Shown: positions 27,738 to 37,289, counted from the stretch's first letter. The stretch: 59,054 nucleotides of DNA from JASMTM01 sp964441735 (GCA_964441735.1 CAYTVB010000010.1:1-59054); one strand, 5' to 3'. The notes: generated from the sequence alone by a model not told the origin. Program-made: numbers and translations.

Positions 27738-30431
27738 TTAACTCCAGTAGTTATCAACTTTGATATCTACTTCCAGAGGAATATCAAGATTTGCAGCTTC
27801 TTGCATGCCCTGCTTAAGTATTTTGGACATCGCTTCAACTTCTTCTTCAGGCACTTCATAAACCAGTTCGTCATGAACCTGCAACGTGGGAATACTTTCA
27901 AGTTTTTTCTCGTTTTTCATACTTTGAACCTTTATCATGGCAAGCTTCATAATATCAGCAGCTGTACCCTGTATTGGCGCATTTATGGCAATTCTCTCGC
28001 CTTCCTGAATTCTTGTTTTGTTTGATGTTCTAAAATGAGGAATGTCCCTTCTTCTTCCGAAATAAGATTTAACATATCCATCTTTTTTCGCATTATTAAT
28101 TGTATTGTGAATGAATTTCCTCACCTTTGGATACGCTGAAAAGTAATTTGAGATCATGTTTCCCGCTTCTTTTGTGGAAACACCAAGTCTACTTGCCAGT
28201 CCATAGGGTGATATACCATAGATTATCGCAAAATTGACCATTTTCCCAACTTTTCTCATTTCGTTTGTCACTGAATCAGGCATTGTTCCATACAGTCTTG
28301 AAGCAGTTAATGAATGAACATCTCGATTTTCTCTAAACGCTCTTATCAGCTCATCGTCTTTACTAAAATGTGCTAATATTCTCAATTCTATTTGAGAGTA
28401 ATCTGCGCTGATAATTTTCCATCCTTTCTTTTGAGGTACAACACACTCTCTAATTTCCTTTCCTTCTGTATCCTTTATTGGTAGATTTTGCATATTGGGA
28501 TTAGAGCTAGATAGTCTTCCCGTACCTGTCCCGGTTTGATTATACGCTGCATGAATTCTACCTGTTTTGGGATTAACAAGTTCTGGTAATGTATCAATAT
28601 ATGTTGATTTTAGTTTCTGATATTTTCGATAATCAAGCAGTTTCTGCGCAATTGGATGCTTGCTTACAAGACTTTCCAGAACACCGGCACTCGTTGAATA
28701 ATTACCCGAACTAGTTCTTTTGGGAGGTGTAAGCCCCAATTTATCAAATAAAATTCTCCCAACCTGATTTGGTGAATTCGGATTGAAATTTTCTCCTGCC
28801 AGTTCAAAAAGATCCTTTCTAATTTCTTTTAGCAATTTTTCGTATTTTTTTGAAAGGCTGTTCAGCCTTTCCACATCCATATACACACCGCTCATTTCAA
28901 GCTCTGTTAGTACAGGAATTAATGGCATCTCAATTTCATGAAATACTTTGTCCAGTTCATTTTCATATATCTTTTTTGAGAGTTTCTTATAAAGTCTCAA
29001 TGTAATTTCTGAATCTTCAATTGAATATTTTGCTGCCTCATCAACGGAAACCTTTGAAAAATCATTACCAACCTGTTTTTTAGCCATTAAATCCTTAAAT
29101 GAAACCATCTTGTATCCTAAGTATTTTAGCGACAGATCATCGAGATTAAATCTCTTTTGATCAGGGTTTAAAAGATATGCTGCAATCATTGTATCGAAGT
29201 ACGGTTTATCAAGATTTATATTATGTGCGTATAGCACTTCGTAATCATACTTTAGATTTTGTCCTACCAGCTTGACCCCTGATTTTGAAAACGCTTTTTC
29301 CAGTTTATCCAGAAATTCTTTCTCATCAGGTTGCCATTTGTCAGTATTGTGATTTAAGGGAACATAATATCCCTTACCTTCTTCAAGCGAGAATGAGATT
29401 CCAGCTATCTTTGCTACTGTTGGATCAAGTGAATCTGTTTCAATATCAAAAGAAATCAGTGAAGCTTTTTCAAGCACTTCAAAAAATCTTTTTTCGCTTT
29501 CTTTAGAAGAAATTATATTTTGATTATTTTCATTGTTCTCACTATCTTTTCCAGATGAAAAAAGATCAAACTCTTTGATCAATGAAGAGAATTCAAGTTT
29601 TAAGAAGAGCTCTCTGAGTTTAGGCTTGTTAATGCCTTTGTATTCAATCTCATCAAGATCAACATCGAGTTCAGCATCTTTAACCAGTTTCACAAGTTCA
29701 TAAGACTTTTTGTAAGCATCTTTTCCATCAATTAATTTCTTTCGAAGTGAAGATGATAACTGTCTAATATTCTTATAAATATTTTCCACCGTATTATATT
29801 TTTTCAATAGTCTTTCAGCTGTTTTCTTTCCTATACCTCTTATTCCGGGAATGTTATCACTTGAATCTCCCATCATGGAAAGAAATTCATGTATTTTAGT
29901 CGGGGGGATACCGTACTTCTGGACTACCTTTTTATCATCATATTTTTCGAGATCTGTAAGTCCTGTTACAAATCTCATAACACTTATCTTATTGTCTACC
30001 AGCTGAAGTATGTCTTTGTCACCGGTAACAATTACGATTTCATCAAAATCATCATAAAACTGTTTTGCCAGTGTAGCTATGATATCGTCAGCCTCAAGAC
30101 CAGCCTTCCAGAGAAACTTAATTCCAAATCCATTTACAAGATCCGGTATATATTTAATCTGGGAAACCAGTGCATCAGGCATTTCAGGTCGTGTTGCTTT
30201 GTAATCTTCAAACATTTTATGACGATGTGTTTTTTCTTTTCTGTCAAATGCAAAAACAGATGAATCATTTTCAGTAATTGTTTCTTTAATGAATTTCGCA
30301 AACATTCTGGATGTGCCAAAAACAGCATTTGTTGGCTCGCCTGCTGAATTAGTAAGGGAGACATCAATTGCATAATAAGCTCTATAAAATATCGCTGTTC
30401 CGTCAAACAAAAACAGTCTTTTATTGCCCAT
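27738..30431 (-). CDS. polA: DNA polymerase I
   Basis: 897 residues with three domains. N-terminal 5'-3' exonuclease (FLFDGTAIFYRAYYAID, TGDKDILQL, GDSSDNIPGIRGIGKKTAERLL), about 1-290. The 3'-5' proofreading domain, about 310-490, keeps the acidic residues: SFDIETDSLD, GQNLKYDYEVL and YSIEDSEITLRLY. The polymerase, about 500-897, has motif A SADYSQIELRILAHF, motif B RKVGKMVNFAIIYG and motif C LQVHDELVYEV. Unlike Taq polymerase, proofreading appears intact. ATG start, AAGGA 7 nt upstream; overlaps the AhpD-like gene by 11 bases. Confidence 0.96.
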   Translation of the reverse strand: MGNKRLFLFDGTAIFYRAYYAIDVSLTNSAGEPTNAVFGTSRMFAKFIKETITENDSSVFAFDRKEKTHRHKMFEDYKATRPEMPDALVSQIKYIPDLVNGFGIKFLWKAGLEADDIIATLAKQFYDDFDEIVIVTGDKDILQLVDNKISVMRFVTGLTDLEKYDDKKVVQKYGIPPTKIHEFLSMMGDSSDNIPGIRGIGKKTAERLLKKYNTVENIYKNIRQLSSSLRKKLIDGKDAYKKSYELVKLVKDAELDVDLDEIEYKGINKPKLRELFLKLEFSSLIKEFDLFSSGKDSENNENNQNIISSKESEKRFFEVLEKASLISFDIETDSLDPTVAKIAGISFSLEEGKGYYVPLNHNTDKWQPDEKEFLDKLEKAFSKSGVKLVGQNLKYDYEVLYAHNINLDKPYFDTMIAAYLLNPDQKRFNLDDLSLKYLGYKMVSFKDLMAKKQVGNDFSKVSVDEAAKYSIEDSEITLRLYKKLSKKIYENELDKVFHEIEMPLIPVLTELEMSGVYMDVERLNSLSKKYEKLLKEIRKDLFELAGENFNPNSPNQVGRILFDKLGLTPPKRTSSGNYSTSAGVLESLVSKHPIAQKLLDYRKYQKLKSTYIDTLPELVNPKTGRIHAAYNQTGTGTGRLSSSNPNMQNLPIKDTEGKEIRECVVPQKKGWKIISADYSQIELRILAHFSKDDELIRAFRENRDVHSLTASRLYGTMPDSVTNEMRKVGKMVNFAIIYGISPYGLASRLGVSTKEAGNMISNYFSAYPKVRKFIHNTINNAKKDGYVKSYFGRRRDIPHFRTSNKTRIQEGERIAINAPIQGTAADIMKLAMIKVQSMKNEKKLESIPTLQVHDELVYEVPEEEVEAMSKILKQGMQEAANLDIPLEVDIKVDNYWS

Positions 30432-30783
30432 TTACTTTTCCTTCTTTTTCGCTTAATTCCTCAAGTATACTAATTGCATTGCGTAAATGCGGAATGACTA
30501 TCGAACCACCAACAACTAATGCTACATTGAACGCCTCCATAAATTCATCAAGTGTGGTATCCAGTTTTTTGCACTGAACTAGATGATATGTTACGCAATC
30601 ATCGCAACTCAAAACCATTGAAGATACCAGGCCCAATAATTCTTTAGTTTTTCTATCAAGGGAACCATCCTTATATACTGCTGAATCAAGGGCAAAAAAT
30701 CTCTTTGTTTCTACATTGCCATATTCATGGATTTTTTCATTTATTTTCTTTCTAAACTCCTTAAATTGCTCTACTTTTTTCAT
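30421..30783 (-). CDS. AhpD-like / carboxymuconolactone decarboxylase family protein
   Basis: 120 residues, all helical. The redox motif SCDDCVTYHLVQCKK (CxxC followed by H) is that of the AhpD-type peroxidase core, followed by EFMEAFNVALVVGGSIVIPHLRNA. Family members reduce peroxides or alkyl hydroperoxides through the CxxC pair, though many have unknown substrates. No AhpC is in the window. Followed by polA (11-base overlap) and preceded by tatD by 12 bases. Confidence 0.85.
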   Translation of the reverse strand: MKKVEQFKEFRKKINEKIHEYGNVETKRFFALDSAVYKDGSLDRKTKELLGLVSSMVLSCDDCVTYHLVQCKKLDTTLDEFMEAFNVALVVGGSIVIPHLRNAISILEELSEKEGKVNGQ

Positions 30784-30795
30784 GATAACCTCACA

Positions 30796-31596
30796 TTAAA
30801 TCCCAAACAATTCTCTTCCATTATTACACAATTTCTTAGAACATTCTGGAACAGTCAGTCCTTTAACTTCAGCGATTTTCTTTATTACAAATTCAACATA
30901 TCCAGGCTGATTTCTTTTTCCTCTATACGGTTGAGGTGGTAAAAATGGACAGTCTGTTTCGGGTAGCAAAAAATTAATATCAGTAGTTTTTACCGTTTCT
31001 CTTAATTCATGATTTTTTTTATATGTTACAGGCCCTCCTATACCAATCTTGAAACCAAGTCCAACAACCCTTTCAGAGTAATTGCGATCTCCTGAAAATG
31101 CATGAACGACACCTTCAACATTACCTGCAAATTTTTCCAATATTTCAAGTGCATCATCATAGGCATCTCTTACGTGAATAATAACGGGTAGCCTGTTTTC
31201 CATGGCGAACTCAAGTTGTTCTGCAAACATGATTCTTTGAGTTCTTCTGGGCGAAATATCCCGATAATAATCAAGTCCAATTTCTCCGACTGCCACAACT
31301 TCATCGGACTTACTGAGCGCTTCAAGTTTTTCTCTATAATTCTTGCTTGTTGATGCAACATCATGAGGATGGATACCAATGGCAGAATAAATATTTCTGT
31401 TTTTTTCTGCAAGATCTTTAGCAGCTTCTGAAGCCTCTATATCAATACCAACTTCAATTACATAATCGAATCTTTCATTAATGTCCCTGAGTATTTCTTC
31501 CCTATCTTTATCAAACTGCGAAAAATTTATATGGGCATGCGTATCGCAGATATTTATATCACGCGTTTGCTTTAATGTAGAGTATGTCTCCGTCAT
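30796..31596 (-). CDS. tatD: TatD-family metal-dependent hydrolase / DNase
   Basis: About 266 residues. TIM-barrel hydrolase: CDTHAHINFSQFDKDREE gives the HxH pair, GIHPHDV, GEIGLDYYRD carries the metal-bridging Glu, PVIIHVRDAYDD, GVVHAFSGD and LPETDCPFLPPQPYRGKRNQP. TatD proteins have 3'-5' DNase activity. I start at the ATG at 31596 because GAGG is 6 nt upstream; the frame is open to a start at 31650. The start overlaps the end of ychF by 38 bases. Confidence 0.92.
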   Translation of the reverse strand: MTETYSTLKQTRDINICDTHAHINFSQFDKDREEILRDINERFDYVIEVGIDIEASEAAKDLAEKNRNIYSAIGIHPHDVASTSKNYREKLEALSKSDEVVAVGEIGLDYYRDISPRRTQRIMFAEQLEFAMENRLPVIIHVRDAYDDALEILEKFAGNVEGVVHAFSGDRNYSERVVGLGFKIGIGGPVTYKKNHELRETVKTTDINFLLPETDCPFLPPQPYRGKRNQPGYVEFVIKKIAEVKGLTVPECSKKLCNNGRELFGI

Positions 31597-32638
31597 GAAT
31601 AACCTCATCCTTTCCTGCCAGTTTAACCAAACCTTCTTTTTTCGCTTCACTCATACTTCCGGCTTTGTTAAAATTATCAAAATGAACAATTTCTGCCTTA
31701 ATAAAGTGTTTTGCTAGATCAGTATGTACCTTTGCAGCTGCTTCAATCGCTGTAGCGCTTTTTCTAATTGTCCATGCCTTTACTTCGTCTTCAGAAACAG
31801 TAAAAAAAGATATCAAACCTATAAAATTATAAACAACCCTTGAAAACCTTTTTATACCGCTTTCCTTAATTCCCAGGTCATCCATAAACAGCTTTCTTTC
31901 TTCGTCATCAAGTTCTTTAAGCTCTTGTTCTATCTTACCTGAGAATTCAGTATAAGCAAAACCGTTGTTTTCACATTCGGTAATGACCTCATTTTTTCCC
32001 TCGTAATGTTCATTCTTAATTTGTTCCTCATCAAGGTTAACTGCGAAAACTACTGGTTTCCCTGTAAACAGTGACAAAGAACCTATGATCTTCTTTTCAT
32101 GTTCATCCAGATCAAGCTGATCAACAAACTTTTCGTTTTCCAGATGTTCTTTTATCTTTTCAAGTAATTCCTGTTCTTTTTGCTCTTCTTTGTCAATTCC
32201 TTTTTTATTCTTTTCTTCTTCCAGTCTCTTCAATCTGGTTTCGACAATATCCAAGTCTCTTATGACAAATTCAGACTGAACTGCATTTATTTGTTTCACA
32301 GGATTATCAAGATTTTCAGGCCATGGTACAGTCGGATTGCTAAATGCCCTTATAACCGCCACGATTGAATCTGCATTTTGTATCTCCTGGAATATTTTAT
32401 TCTTCTCTTTTTGATTAATTGAAAGATTAAAACCCGGAATATCAGTAAAATTTAATGTAGTGTAGGTAGTTTTTTTGGGGTTATATATCTTTGACAATTT
32501 TTCCAGTCTCTCATCAAAAATTTCTGCCACACCGTGTAAAGGCTGGTTATGATGAACATTGCTGGTATCTACATCGGTTAATAACGTAAAAAGCGTGGTT
32601 TTTCCAGAAAGTGATAATCCAAATATTCCAATATCCAT
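31559..32638 (-). CDS. ychF: YchF/OLA1-type ribosome-associated ATPase
   Basis: 359 residues of the Obg-related YchF family. The P-loop is GLSLSGKTTLFTLL (residues 6-19), the G2/G3 region FTDIPGF, and the G4 motif reads NLDE rather than NKxD, as in YchF proteins that prefer ATP. A coiled-coil insertion (about 130-180) precedes it, and a C-terminal TGS domain (TVSEDEVKAWTIRKSATAIEAAAKVHTD... GDILYIKAN) ends the protein. Binds ribosomes and is linked to stress response. It follows RNase P RNA by about 85 bases. Confidence 0.92.
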   Translation of the reverse strand: MDIGIFGLSLSGKTTLFTLLTDVDTSNVHHNQPLHGVAEIFDERLEKLSKIYNPKKTTYTTLNFTDIPGFNLSINQKEKNKIFQEIQNADSIVAVIRAFSNPTVPWPENLDNPVKQINAVQSEFVIRDLDIVETRLKRLEEEKNKKGIDKEEQKEQELLEKIKEHLENEKFVDQLDLDEHEKKIIGSLSLFTGKPVVFAVNLDEEQIKNEHYEGKNEVITECENNGFAYTEFSGKIEQELKELDDEERKLFMDDLGIKESGIKRFSRVVYNFIGLISFFTVSEDEVKAWTIRKSATAIEAAAKVHTDLAKHFIKAEIVHFDNFNKAGSMSEAKKEGLVKLAGKDEVIHDGDILYIKANA

Positions 32639-32724
32639 TGACCTTCCTCCACCTTTTTTCTTCTACAAATATATATTAACAGAAAGTACAACCGTTTGAA
32701 GTTTTAACTCTCGAAATAATAAAG

Positions 32725-33066
32725 AAGCAATGAGTCTGGCGATAAGCCGGATTCTGTTTTAATGATCATCCATCTGGGACATATGTTACCATATGCCTCA
32801 AGCATCCTACCCGAGGGGATTTTGGCGGGCAGCCTCAAACCCCTCTGCTTGGACTTGCTCCGGATGGGGGTTGCCAAGCATCTGAATTACTTCAGAACTG
32901 GTGAGCTCTTACCTCACCTTTCCACCCTTGCTGGTAATGTTACCAGCGGTTTCCTTTTCTATGGCCCTTACCAAAGATCACTCTTCCCGGGTGTTACCCG
33001 GCATCCTGCCCTGGGAGTCCGGACTTTCCTCGGTTACACCGCGACCATACGCTGAACTCATTGCTA
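32725..33066 (-). ncRNA. rnpB: RNase P RNA, bacterial type A
   Basis: On the minus strand the RNA begins AGCAATGAGT and ends with its complement ACTCATTGCT, forming helix P1 (33056-33065 with 32726-32735). The universal core sequences are present: GAGGAAAGTCCGGAC near 33019-33034 close to the 5' end and ACAGAATCCGGCTTAT near 32745-32760 close to the 3' end, plus an internal GGTAAGAGCTCACC element. The length of about 340 nt fits a type A RNA. It processes the 5' ends of tRNAs. It lies 3 bases after the stop of the YhcC-type gene, so it may be cut from, or read through with, the surrounding minus-strand genes. Confidence 0.96.
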
Positions 33067-33069
33067 AAT

Positions 33070-33990
33070 TTATCGATTAAGATAATTAAATTTTTTTCCT
33101 TGGTATCTATTTTCCTTTTGCATTTTATTATGTATTCTGTTAAGAATTTCTATCTTAGAAAGACCCCAGTTGCCAAACAGTGTTCCCTCTCTGGGTGGGT
33201 CAGAAGCCAATCTGTGAATAACTATATCTGGTGAAAGATATTCCAAAAACACTATAACCCTTTCAATGTATCCTTCAAGAGTGCCAACATTAACATTTCC
33301 ATTCCTAAACATTCGACCCAGAGGTGTATTTTCAACTATATACAATGAATGGATCTTTACTCCGTCAACATCCAGTGAAGATAACAATTTGGAAGTTTCA
33401 ACAATATCGTCATTACTATCCCATGGCAAATTTAAAATGATATGAGTAACAACCTCAAGATTATGTTTCTTGGCTCGAATCGTGGCGTCAATAAAATCAA
33501 AAATATCATGTCCTCTGTTCAACATTTTTAGAGTTGTTCTGTTAGAAGTTTGGAGACCAAATTCAATCATGACATCGAGCTTATCCTTATAGCTCTTTAG
33601 TAAATTTAAAACATTTTCAGGAGCGAGATCCGGGCGTGTTGAAACATCCAGAATTACAATATCGTCTTCCAGAACACTTGAATAAAGCTTTTTTAATTCG
33701 TTAACAGGTGCATAGGTGTTTGACATCGCCTGGAAATATGCGATGAATTTATTTATTCCCCTTCTTTTTAGTTCTGTCTTTCTAGCTTCGAGTTGTCCTT
33801 TTATACTTTTTGTTCTATCAACTGAAAAACCACTTCCAGTTGAATCACAGTAAATACAACCTCGAGTACCCTTTGTCCCGTCTCTGTTTGGACAAGTAAA
33901 ACCTGCATCTATGGGAAGTCTGTACACCAGTTCTCCGTATTTTTCTTTTAGATGGTTTTTTAAATCATTATAGGGTTTACTAAAGCTCAA
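33070..33990 (-). CDS. YhcC-type radical SAM protein (TIGR01212 family)
   Basis: 306 residues. Radical SAM cysteines appear in the special spacing of this family, CPNRDGTKGTRGCIYC (about 30-45), with YFQAMSNTYAPVNELKKLY, ILDVSTRPDLA, EFGLQTSNRTTLKMLNRGH and THIILNLPWD. Function is not established; relatives occur next to tRNA-modifying or nucleotide enzymes. TTG start overlaps the lipoprotein gene by 11 bases. Ends 3 bases before RNase P RNA. Confidence 0.9.
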   Translation of the reverse strand: MSFSKPYNDLKNHLKEKYGELVYRLPIDAGFTCPNRDGTKGTRGCIYCDSTGSGFSVDRTKSIKGQLEARKTELKRRGINKFIAYFQAMSNTYAPVNELKKLYSSVLEDDIVILDVSTRPDLAPENVLNLLKSYKDKLDVMIEFGLQTSNRTTLKMLNRGHDIFDFIDATIRAKKHNLEVVTHIILNLPWDSNDDIVETSKLLSSLDVDGVKIHSLYIVENTPLGRMFRNGNVNVGTLEGYIERVIVFLEYLSPDIVIHRLASDPPREGTLFGNWGLSKIEILNRIHNKMQKENRYQGKKFNYLNR

Positions 33991-34474
33991 GAGACTTTTC
34001 TAACTCCTTTGAAAAACTTTTAAAACTTTCAATTGCGCTTTTAACCGTTTCTTTTTTACCCCGAAAAATGTATATCCACTTTCCTTGATACCAGGTTTCT
34101 ATATATACACCATCTTCACCTTCAGAAATTTTCCCGTAGATGTACGGTAATGTCCCAATAAAAGTCTTAAACTCGCCTATAGTATCACCAGCCCATTTAT
34201 ACCAAAACTTTAAGGCTTCATTTGACTTTTCAAATTTTATAATGTACATCTCAAGCGTTTCAGTGCCCTTAGCAAATCGTGAATGCAGAACACGCGCATT
34301 ATTCACAGAGTAACTATCTATTTCGACTCCATCCATCTTTACTTCAACAGAAACTACCATATAATCACTGTAGGTAAACCCTGCGTAATTTCCTGGAGAC
34401 AAATCCCTTGAACCAGAACAACCCGAAAGAACGAGTATGATCAGAATCGCAACAGTTATATATACTTTTTTCAT
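33980..34474 (-). CDS. Putative lipoprotein, unknown function
   Basis: About 164 residues. A lipoprotein signal with KK, a hydrophobic run and the lipobox LSGC is at about residues 8-19; the mature protein is mixed alpha/beta, with ARVLHSRFAKGTETLEMYIIKF and IYIFRGKKETVKSAIESFKSF. I do not recognise a family. The ATG at 34474 has GGAGG 6 nt upstream; an upstream start at 34495 is poorer. It lies between folK and a radical SAM gene in an operon, with overlapping ends. Confidence 0.78.
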   Translation of the reverse strand: MKKVYITVAILIILVLSGCSGSRDLSPGNYAGFTYSDYMVVSVEVKMDGVEIDSYSVNNARVLHSRFAKGTETLEMYIIKFEKSNEALKFWYKWAGDTIGEFKTFIGTLPYIYGKISEGEDGVYIETWYQGKWIYIFRGKKETVKSAIESFKSFSKELEKSLEL

Positions 34475-34491
34475 TTTGCACCTCCAGTCCA

Positions 34492-35031
34492 TCAAATGTA
34501 ACGCCTGGAAATTTCTTCCAGCTCACACAGAAATGTTTCTTTTTTTGTAAACATCCTTATCGAATCAGGATCAGTTTTTATTAGTTTTTCCATATATTTA
34601 TTATATTTTAACCCATTTCGAGGATCTTTAATATCTGGCGAAATCTCTATCAAAGGTATCAAGAAAAATAGCCTGTTATGAATATCGTAATGCGGGACAA
34701 TTAATTCTTTCTCTTTTATAATTTGTCCTTCAAATAAAAGAATATCAATATCTATGGTCCTCGGTCCCCACTTTTTTTCTCTTTTTCTACCCAGCTCGTT
34801 TTCCACTCTTTGAACTGTTTCCAGCAGGTCAAAAGACGTTCTGCCATAAAGGAAACTAGCTACACAATTCAAAAAAACAGGTTGATCGGAATAACCATAA
34901 GGGATCGTTTCATACAGGCTGGATAATTGATTTAGTAGCAATCCCTTCTGTAATAATTTATCTATAGCCGTTAAAATTAATTTCTTTCTATCCCCCAAAT
35001 TGCTTCCAAAAGCCAGAAATACTTCATGCAT
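34492..35031 (-). CDS. folK: 2-amino-4-hydroxy-6-hydroxymethyldihydropteridine pyrophosphokinase
   Basis: 179 residues. HPPK of folate synthesis, transferring pyrophosphate from ATP to hydroxymethyldihydropterin. Clear motifs: FGSNLGDRKKLI at residues 8-19, SSLYETIPYG, PVFLNCVASF, and the signature WGPRTIDIDILLFEG with the paired metal aspartates, then LIVPHYDIHNRLFFLIPL. No folP, folB or folE nearby in the window. It overlaps the neighbours on both sides by a few bases. Confidence 0.94.
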   Translation of the reverse strand: MHEVFLAFGSNLGDRKKLILTAIDKLLQKGLLLNQLSSLYETIPYGYSDQPVFLNCVASFLYGRTSFDLLETVQRVENELGRKREKKWGPRTIDIDILLFEGQIIKEKELIVPHYDIHNRLFFLIPLIEISPDIKDPRNGLKYNKYMEKLIKTDPDSIRMFTKKETFLCELEEISRRYI

Positions 35032-36379
35032 TTAGTAGTTGCTCCTTTATCTTCAACCCTCTGTTCTTTAGTTCATTTATCTGATAAACATTTAACCCAC
35101 CATTCCACCAGTATGGAAGAATTGAGTTGTTTGATAAAAGTGGGTCAACATTTTTAGTCAGTTTGCCCTCTTTTATTAGTTCTTCCCACTGAGGTGTTTT
35201 TGGAATTGGTGTAAATTCATTAACATTGGGAATTATACCCAATTCTTTACATTTATCTATTGCAAATTCTGTATCCTTAATGCTTTGGCCTGGCAGATTT
35301 GCTATTATGTAAGCGCTGATCTCTTCAGGACCAAAACCTGCTGCTTTTAAATTAAAGACTGCTTTTTCAAGGTCTATGTTCGAAACTTTGCCTCCTGTTT
35401 CTTTCTGCAAATCAGGATTATACGTTTCATAACCAAGTTTTATCGTTTTGAAATTTGCTCTTTTCAAAAGGATGGCCAGTTCTTCATCTATATATTTAGC
35501 ATGTATTCCATTTGGTAAATGAAACTGGACTGCTTTCTTTTTCTCGAGATACATCTTCAAAAAAGCCTTAAATCTATCTCCAACCAATAAAGCATCATCA
35601 AAGAAAACTATGTTCTTTGTACCATCATCTATAAAATGCTCAACAATATTCAGAGTTTTTTCTGCACTCTGATAAATAAATCTGTTCCACAGTCTCCAGC
35701 TTGCACAGTAACTACATCTAAATGGACATCCAGCACTAGTTATAATCACTTTATAAGGCAGTTTTCTGTAATGACTATAATCAGGTTCAAGTGTCTCCAT
35801 CCAGTTTATGAACAAATTATCCATTTTTACTTCTACACCCAGGAAATCAAAAGCTTTTTTTAGAGGAAGCATTCCTGTACCATCCGCAACAAAATCTGCG
35901 CCAGAATTTCTTTTGGCATGCTCATTAAGTAGTGTTGCATAAACCCCACCAAGTACAATAGGATTTTCACCAAGCTCTTCTTTGATAACTCTTATTGTAT
36001 CCGAAACTCCATAGTGCCAGTAGGTCATCATTGATGTGACAAAAACTGCATCAACATCACTGTGAAGTCTTAACTTTTTTCTGAAGAGTTTTTCAGGTAT
36101 CCCGTATCGTTTGAAATATCTTGGAATAGATCTCAAACAATCAGGTTTAGCAATATTTTCATGGTAAAAATTGCCTGTTCCATAATATCTATCCTTTAAT
36201 GGTTTCTTCAAATAATTATCTAGATCCTGATCGTGGCGGTCAAGAAGGTCTATCAGCCTTGGTTCAAACCCAAGTTTTTTTAGCGCAGATGATATATAAA
36301 GCAGACCAACAGGTTTTAGCCAGAAATCATAAGCAGATACGTCTTCTATCCATGGATTAACCAGTAGAATTTTTTTCAA
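35024..36379 (-). CDS. B12-binding-domain radical SAM protein, unknown substrate
   Basis: 451 residues. N-terminal part (1-180) resembles the cobalamin-binding fold: MKKILLVNPW, PVGLLYISSALKKLGF, and IVLGGVYATLLNEHA. The radical SAM cysteines are in AGCPFRCSYCASW near 215-227, followed by FFDDALLVG and KLGYETYNPDLQKETGG. Enzymes of this class (Cobalamin_B12-bd plus Radical_SAM) methylate or rearrange diverse substrates; there is no clue here to the substrate. The linker LHSDVDAVFVTSMMTYWHYG is typical of the class. TTG start overlaps coaX; lies between coaX and folK. Confidence 0.85.
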   Translation of the reverse strand: MKKILLVNPWIEDVSAYDFWLKPVGLLYISSALKKLGFEPRLIDLLDRHDQDLDNYLKKPLKDRYYGTGNFYHENIAKPDCLRSIPRYFKRYGIPEKLFRKKLRLHSDVDAVFVTSMMTYWHYGVSDTIRVIKEELGENPIVLGGVYATLLNEHAKRNSGADFVADGTGMLPLKKAFDFLGVEVKMDNLFINWMETLEPDYSHYRKLPYKVIITSAGCPFRCSYCASWRLWNRFIYQSAEKTLNIVEHFIDDGTKNIVFFDDALLVGDRFKAFLKMYLEKKKAVQFHLPNGIHAKYIDEELAILLKRANFKTIKLGYETYNPDLQKETGGKVSNIDLEKAVFNLKAAGFGPEEISAYIIANLPGQSIKDTEFAIDKCKELGIIPNVNEFTPIPKTPQWEELIKEGKLTKNVDPLLSNNSILPYWWNGGLNVYQINELKNRGLKIKEQLLNA

Positions 36380-37139
36380 GATTCTTCACTCTTTCTCCAT
36401 AAAGAGCAATCCCTTTTAACGTAAGATCTCTGTCAACGAAATCAAATAAACTCTTTTCATTCAAAATATCCGCAAATCCACCAGAACCGATTACTTTAAA
36501 TGATATTCCACGTTCTTTCTTAATTTCATTTATGATTCCCGAAATAGCAAAGTAGTTTGCATTTACAATGCCAATTCTTATGTTGTCAGGAGTATCTCTG
36601 CCAATCTGTGATTCAACATAGTGCAGATCTACCTGAGGAAGCTTTGAAGTACCAGAAAAGAGTGATTTCATTGACATTCTTAATCCCGGTAGAATAGCCC
36701 CACCAAGAAAAACGCCATTTTCTATTACATCTATCGTTGTGGCCGTACCTAAATCAACAACAATAGAATTTTTACCGTATATAGTTGTAGCTGCGATTGT
36801 GTTAGCTATTCTGTCCGCACCTACTTGTTCAACAGACTTAGCATTACAACGAAAACCTGCTTTTTCATCGGGAGCAACCATAACTGGATTTAAGTTTAGG
36901 TATTTTTTTCCAAAAACGCTGACAACCCTATCTAAAAAAGGAACAACTGAAGCTACACAAAAGGATTCAATCCCATCCAGATTGTAATCGCTACTTTCCA
37001 TCAAATTGTTCAATAAAACAAATAACTCATCTTCAGTTTCAAAATGTTTTGTTGAAACACTCCAGTGCATTAAGATTTTATTTGTATTCCCAATACCAAA
37101 AACTGTATTTGAATTTCCAATATCAACCAGTAATTTCAT
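36357..37139 (-). CDS. coaX: Type III pantothenate kinase
   Basis: About 260 residues. CoaX makes 4'-phosphopantothenate, the first step of CoA synthesis. Motifs: KLLVDIGNSNTVFGI at the N-terminus, EQVGADRIANTIAATTIYG, VVDLGTATTIDVIENGVFLGGAILPGLRMS and VIGSGGFADIL. Start is ATG at 37139, 6 nt after GGGGG; an open frame extends further upstream but has no good start signal. First gene of the minus-strand run leading to the radical SAM, folK and rnpB genes. Confidence 0.95.
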   Translation of the reverse strand: MKLLVDIGNSNTVFGIGNTNKILMHWSVSTKHFETEDELFVLLNNLMESSDYNLDGIESFCVASVVPFLDRVVSVFGKKYLNLNPVMVAPDEKAGFRCNAKSVEQVGADRIANTIAATTIYGKNSIVVDLGTATTIDVIENGVFLGGAILPGLRMSMKSLFSGTSKLPQVDLHYVESQIGRDTPDNIRIGIVNANYFAISGIINEIKKERGISFKVIGSGGFADILNEKSLFDFVDRDLTLKGIALYGERVKNLEKNSTG

Positions 37140-37221
37140 CAAATCCCCCTTTTTTATGTTAACACGCTTATGCCTTACCTTCCACAAGTCAACTAAACAA
37201 TATATTCTTGCCTTCACCCCC

Positions 37222-37250
37222 TTGAAGCGGTGATGATTGAATGCTATAAT
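37222..37250 (+). promoter_or_regulatory. Promoter of the tRNA cluster
   Basis: -35 TTGAAG (37222-37227), a 17-base spacer and -10 TATAAT (37245-37250) precede the tRNA-Lys gene by about 40 bases. This is one of the best sigma-70-type promoters in the window. Confidence 0.8.
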
Positions 37251-37289
37251 CATCTTGCTTGATTGGTCATAGATAATGAAAGCTTATTA

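Noticed and set aside
32762..33055. Open frame of 97 codons on the plus strand
   Set aside because: It is the antisense of RNase P RNA, whose core sequences and P1 helix are clear.
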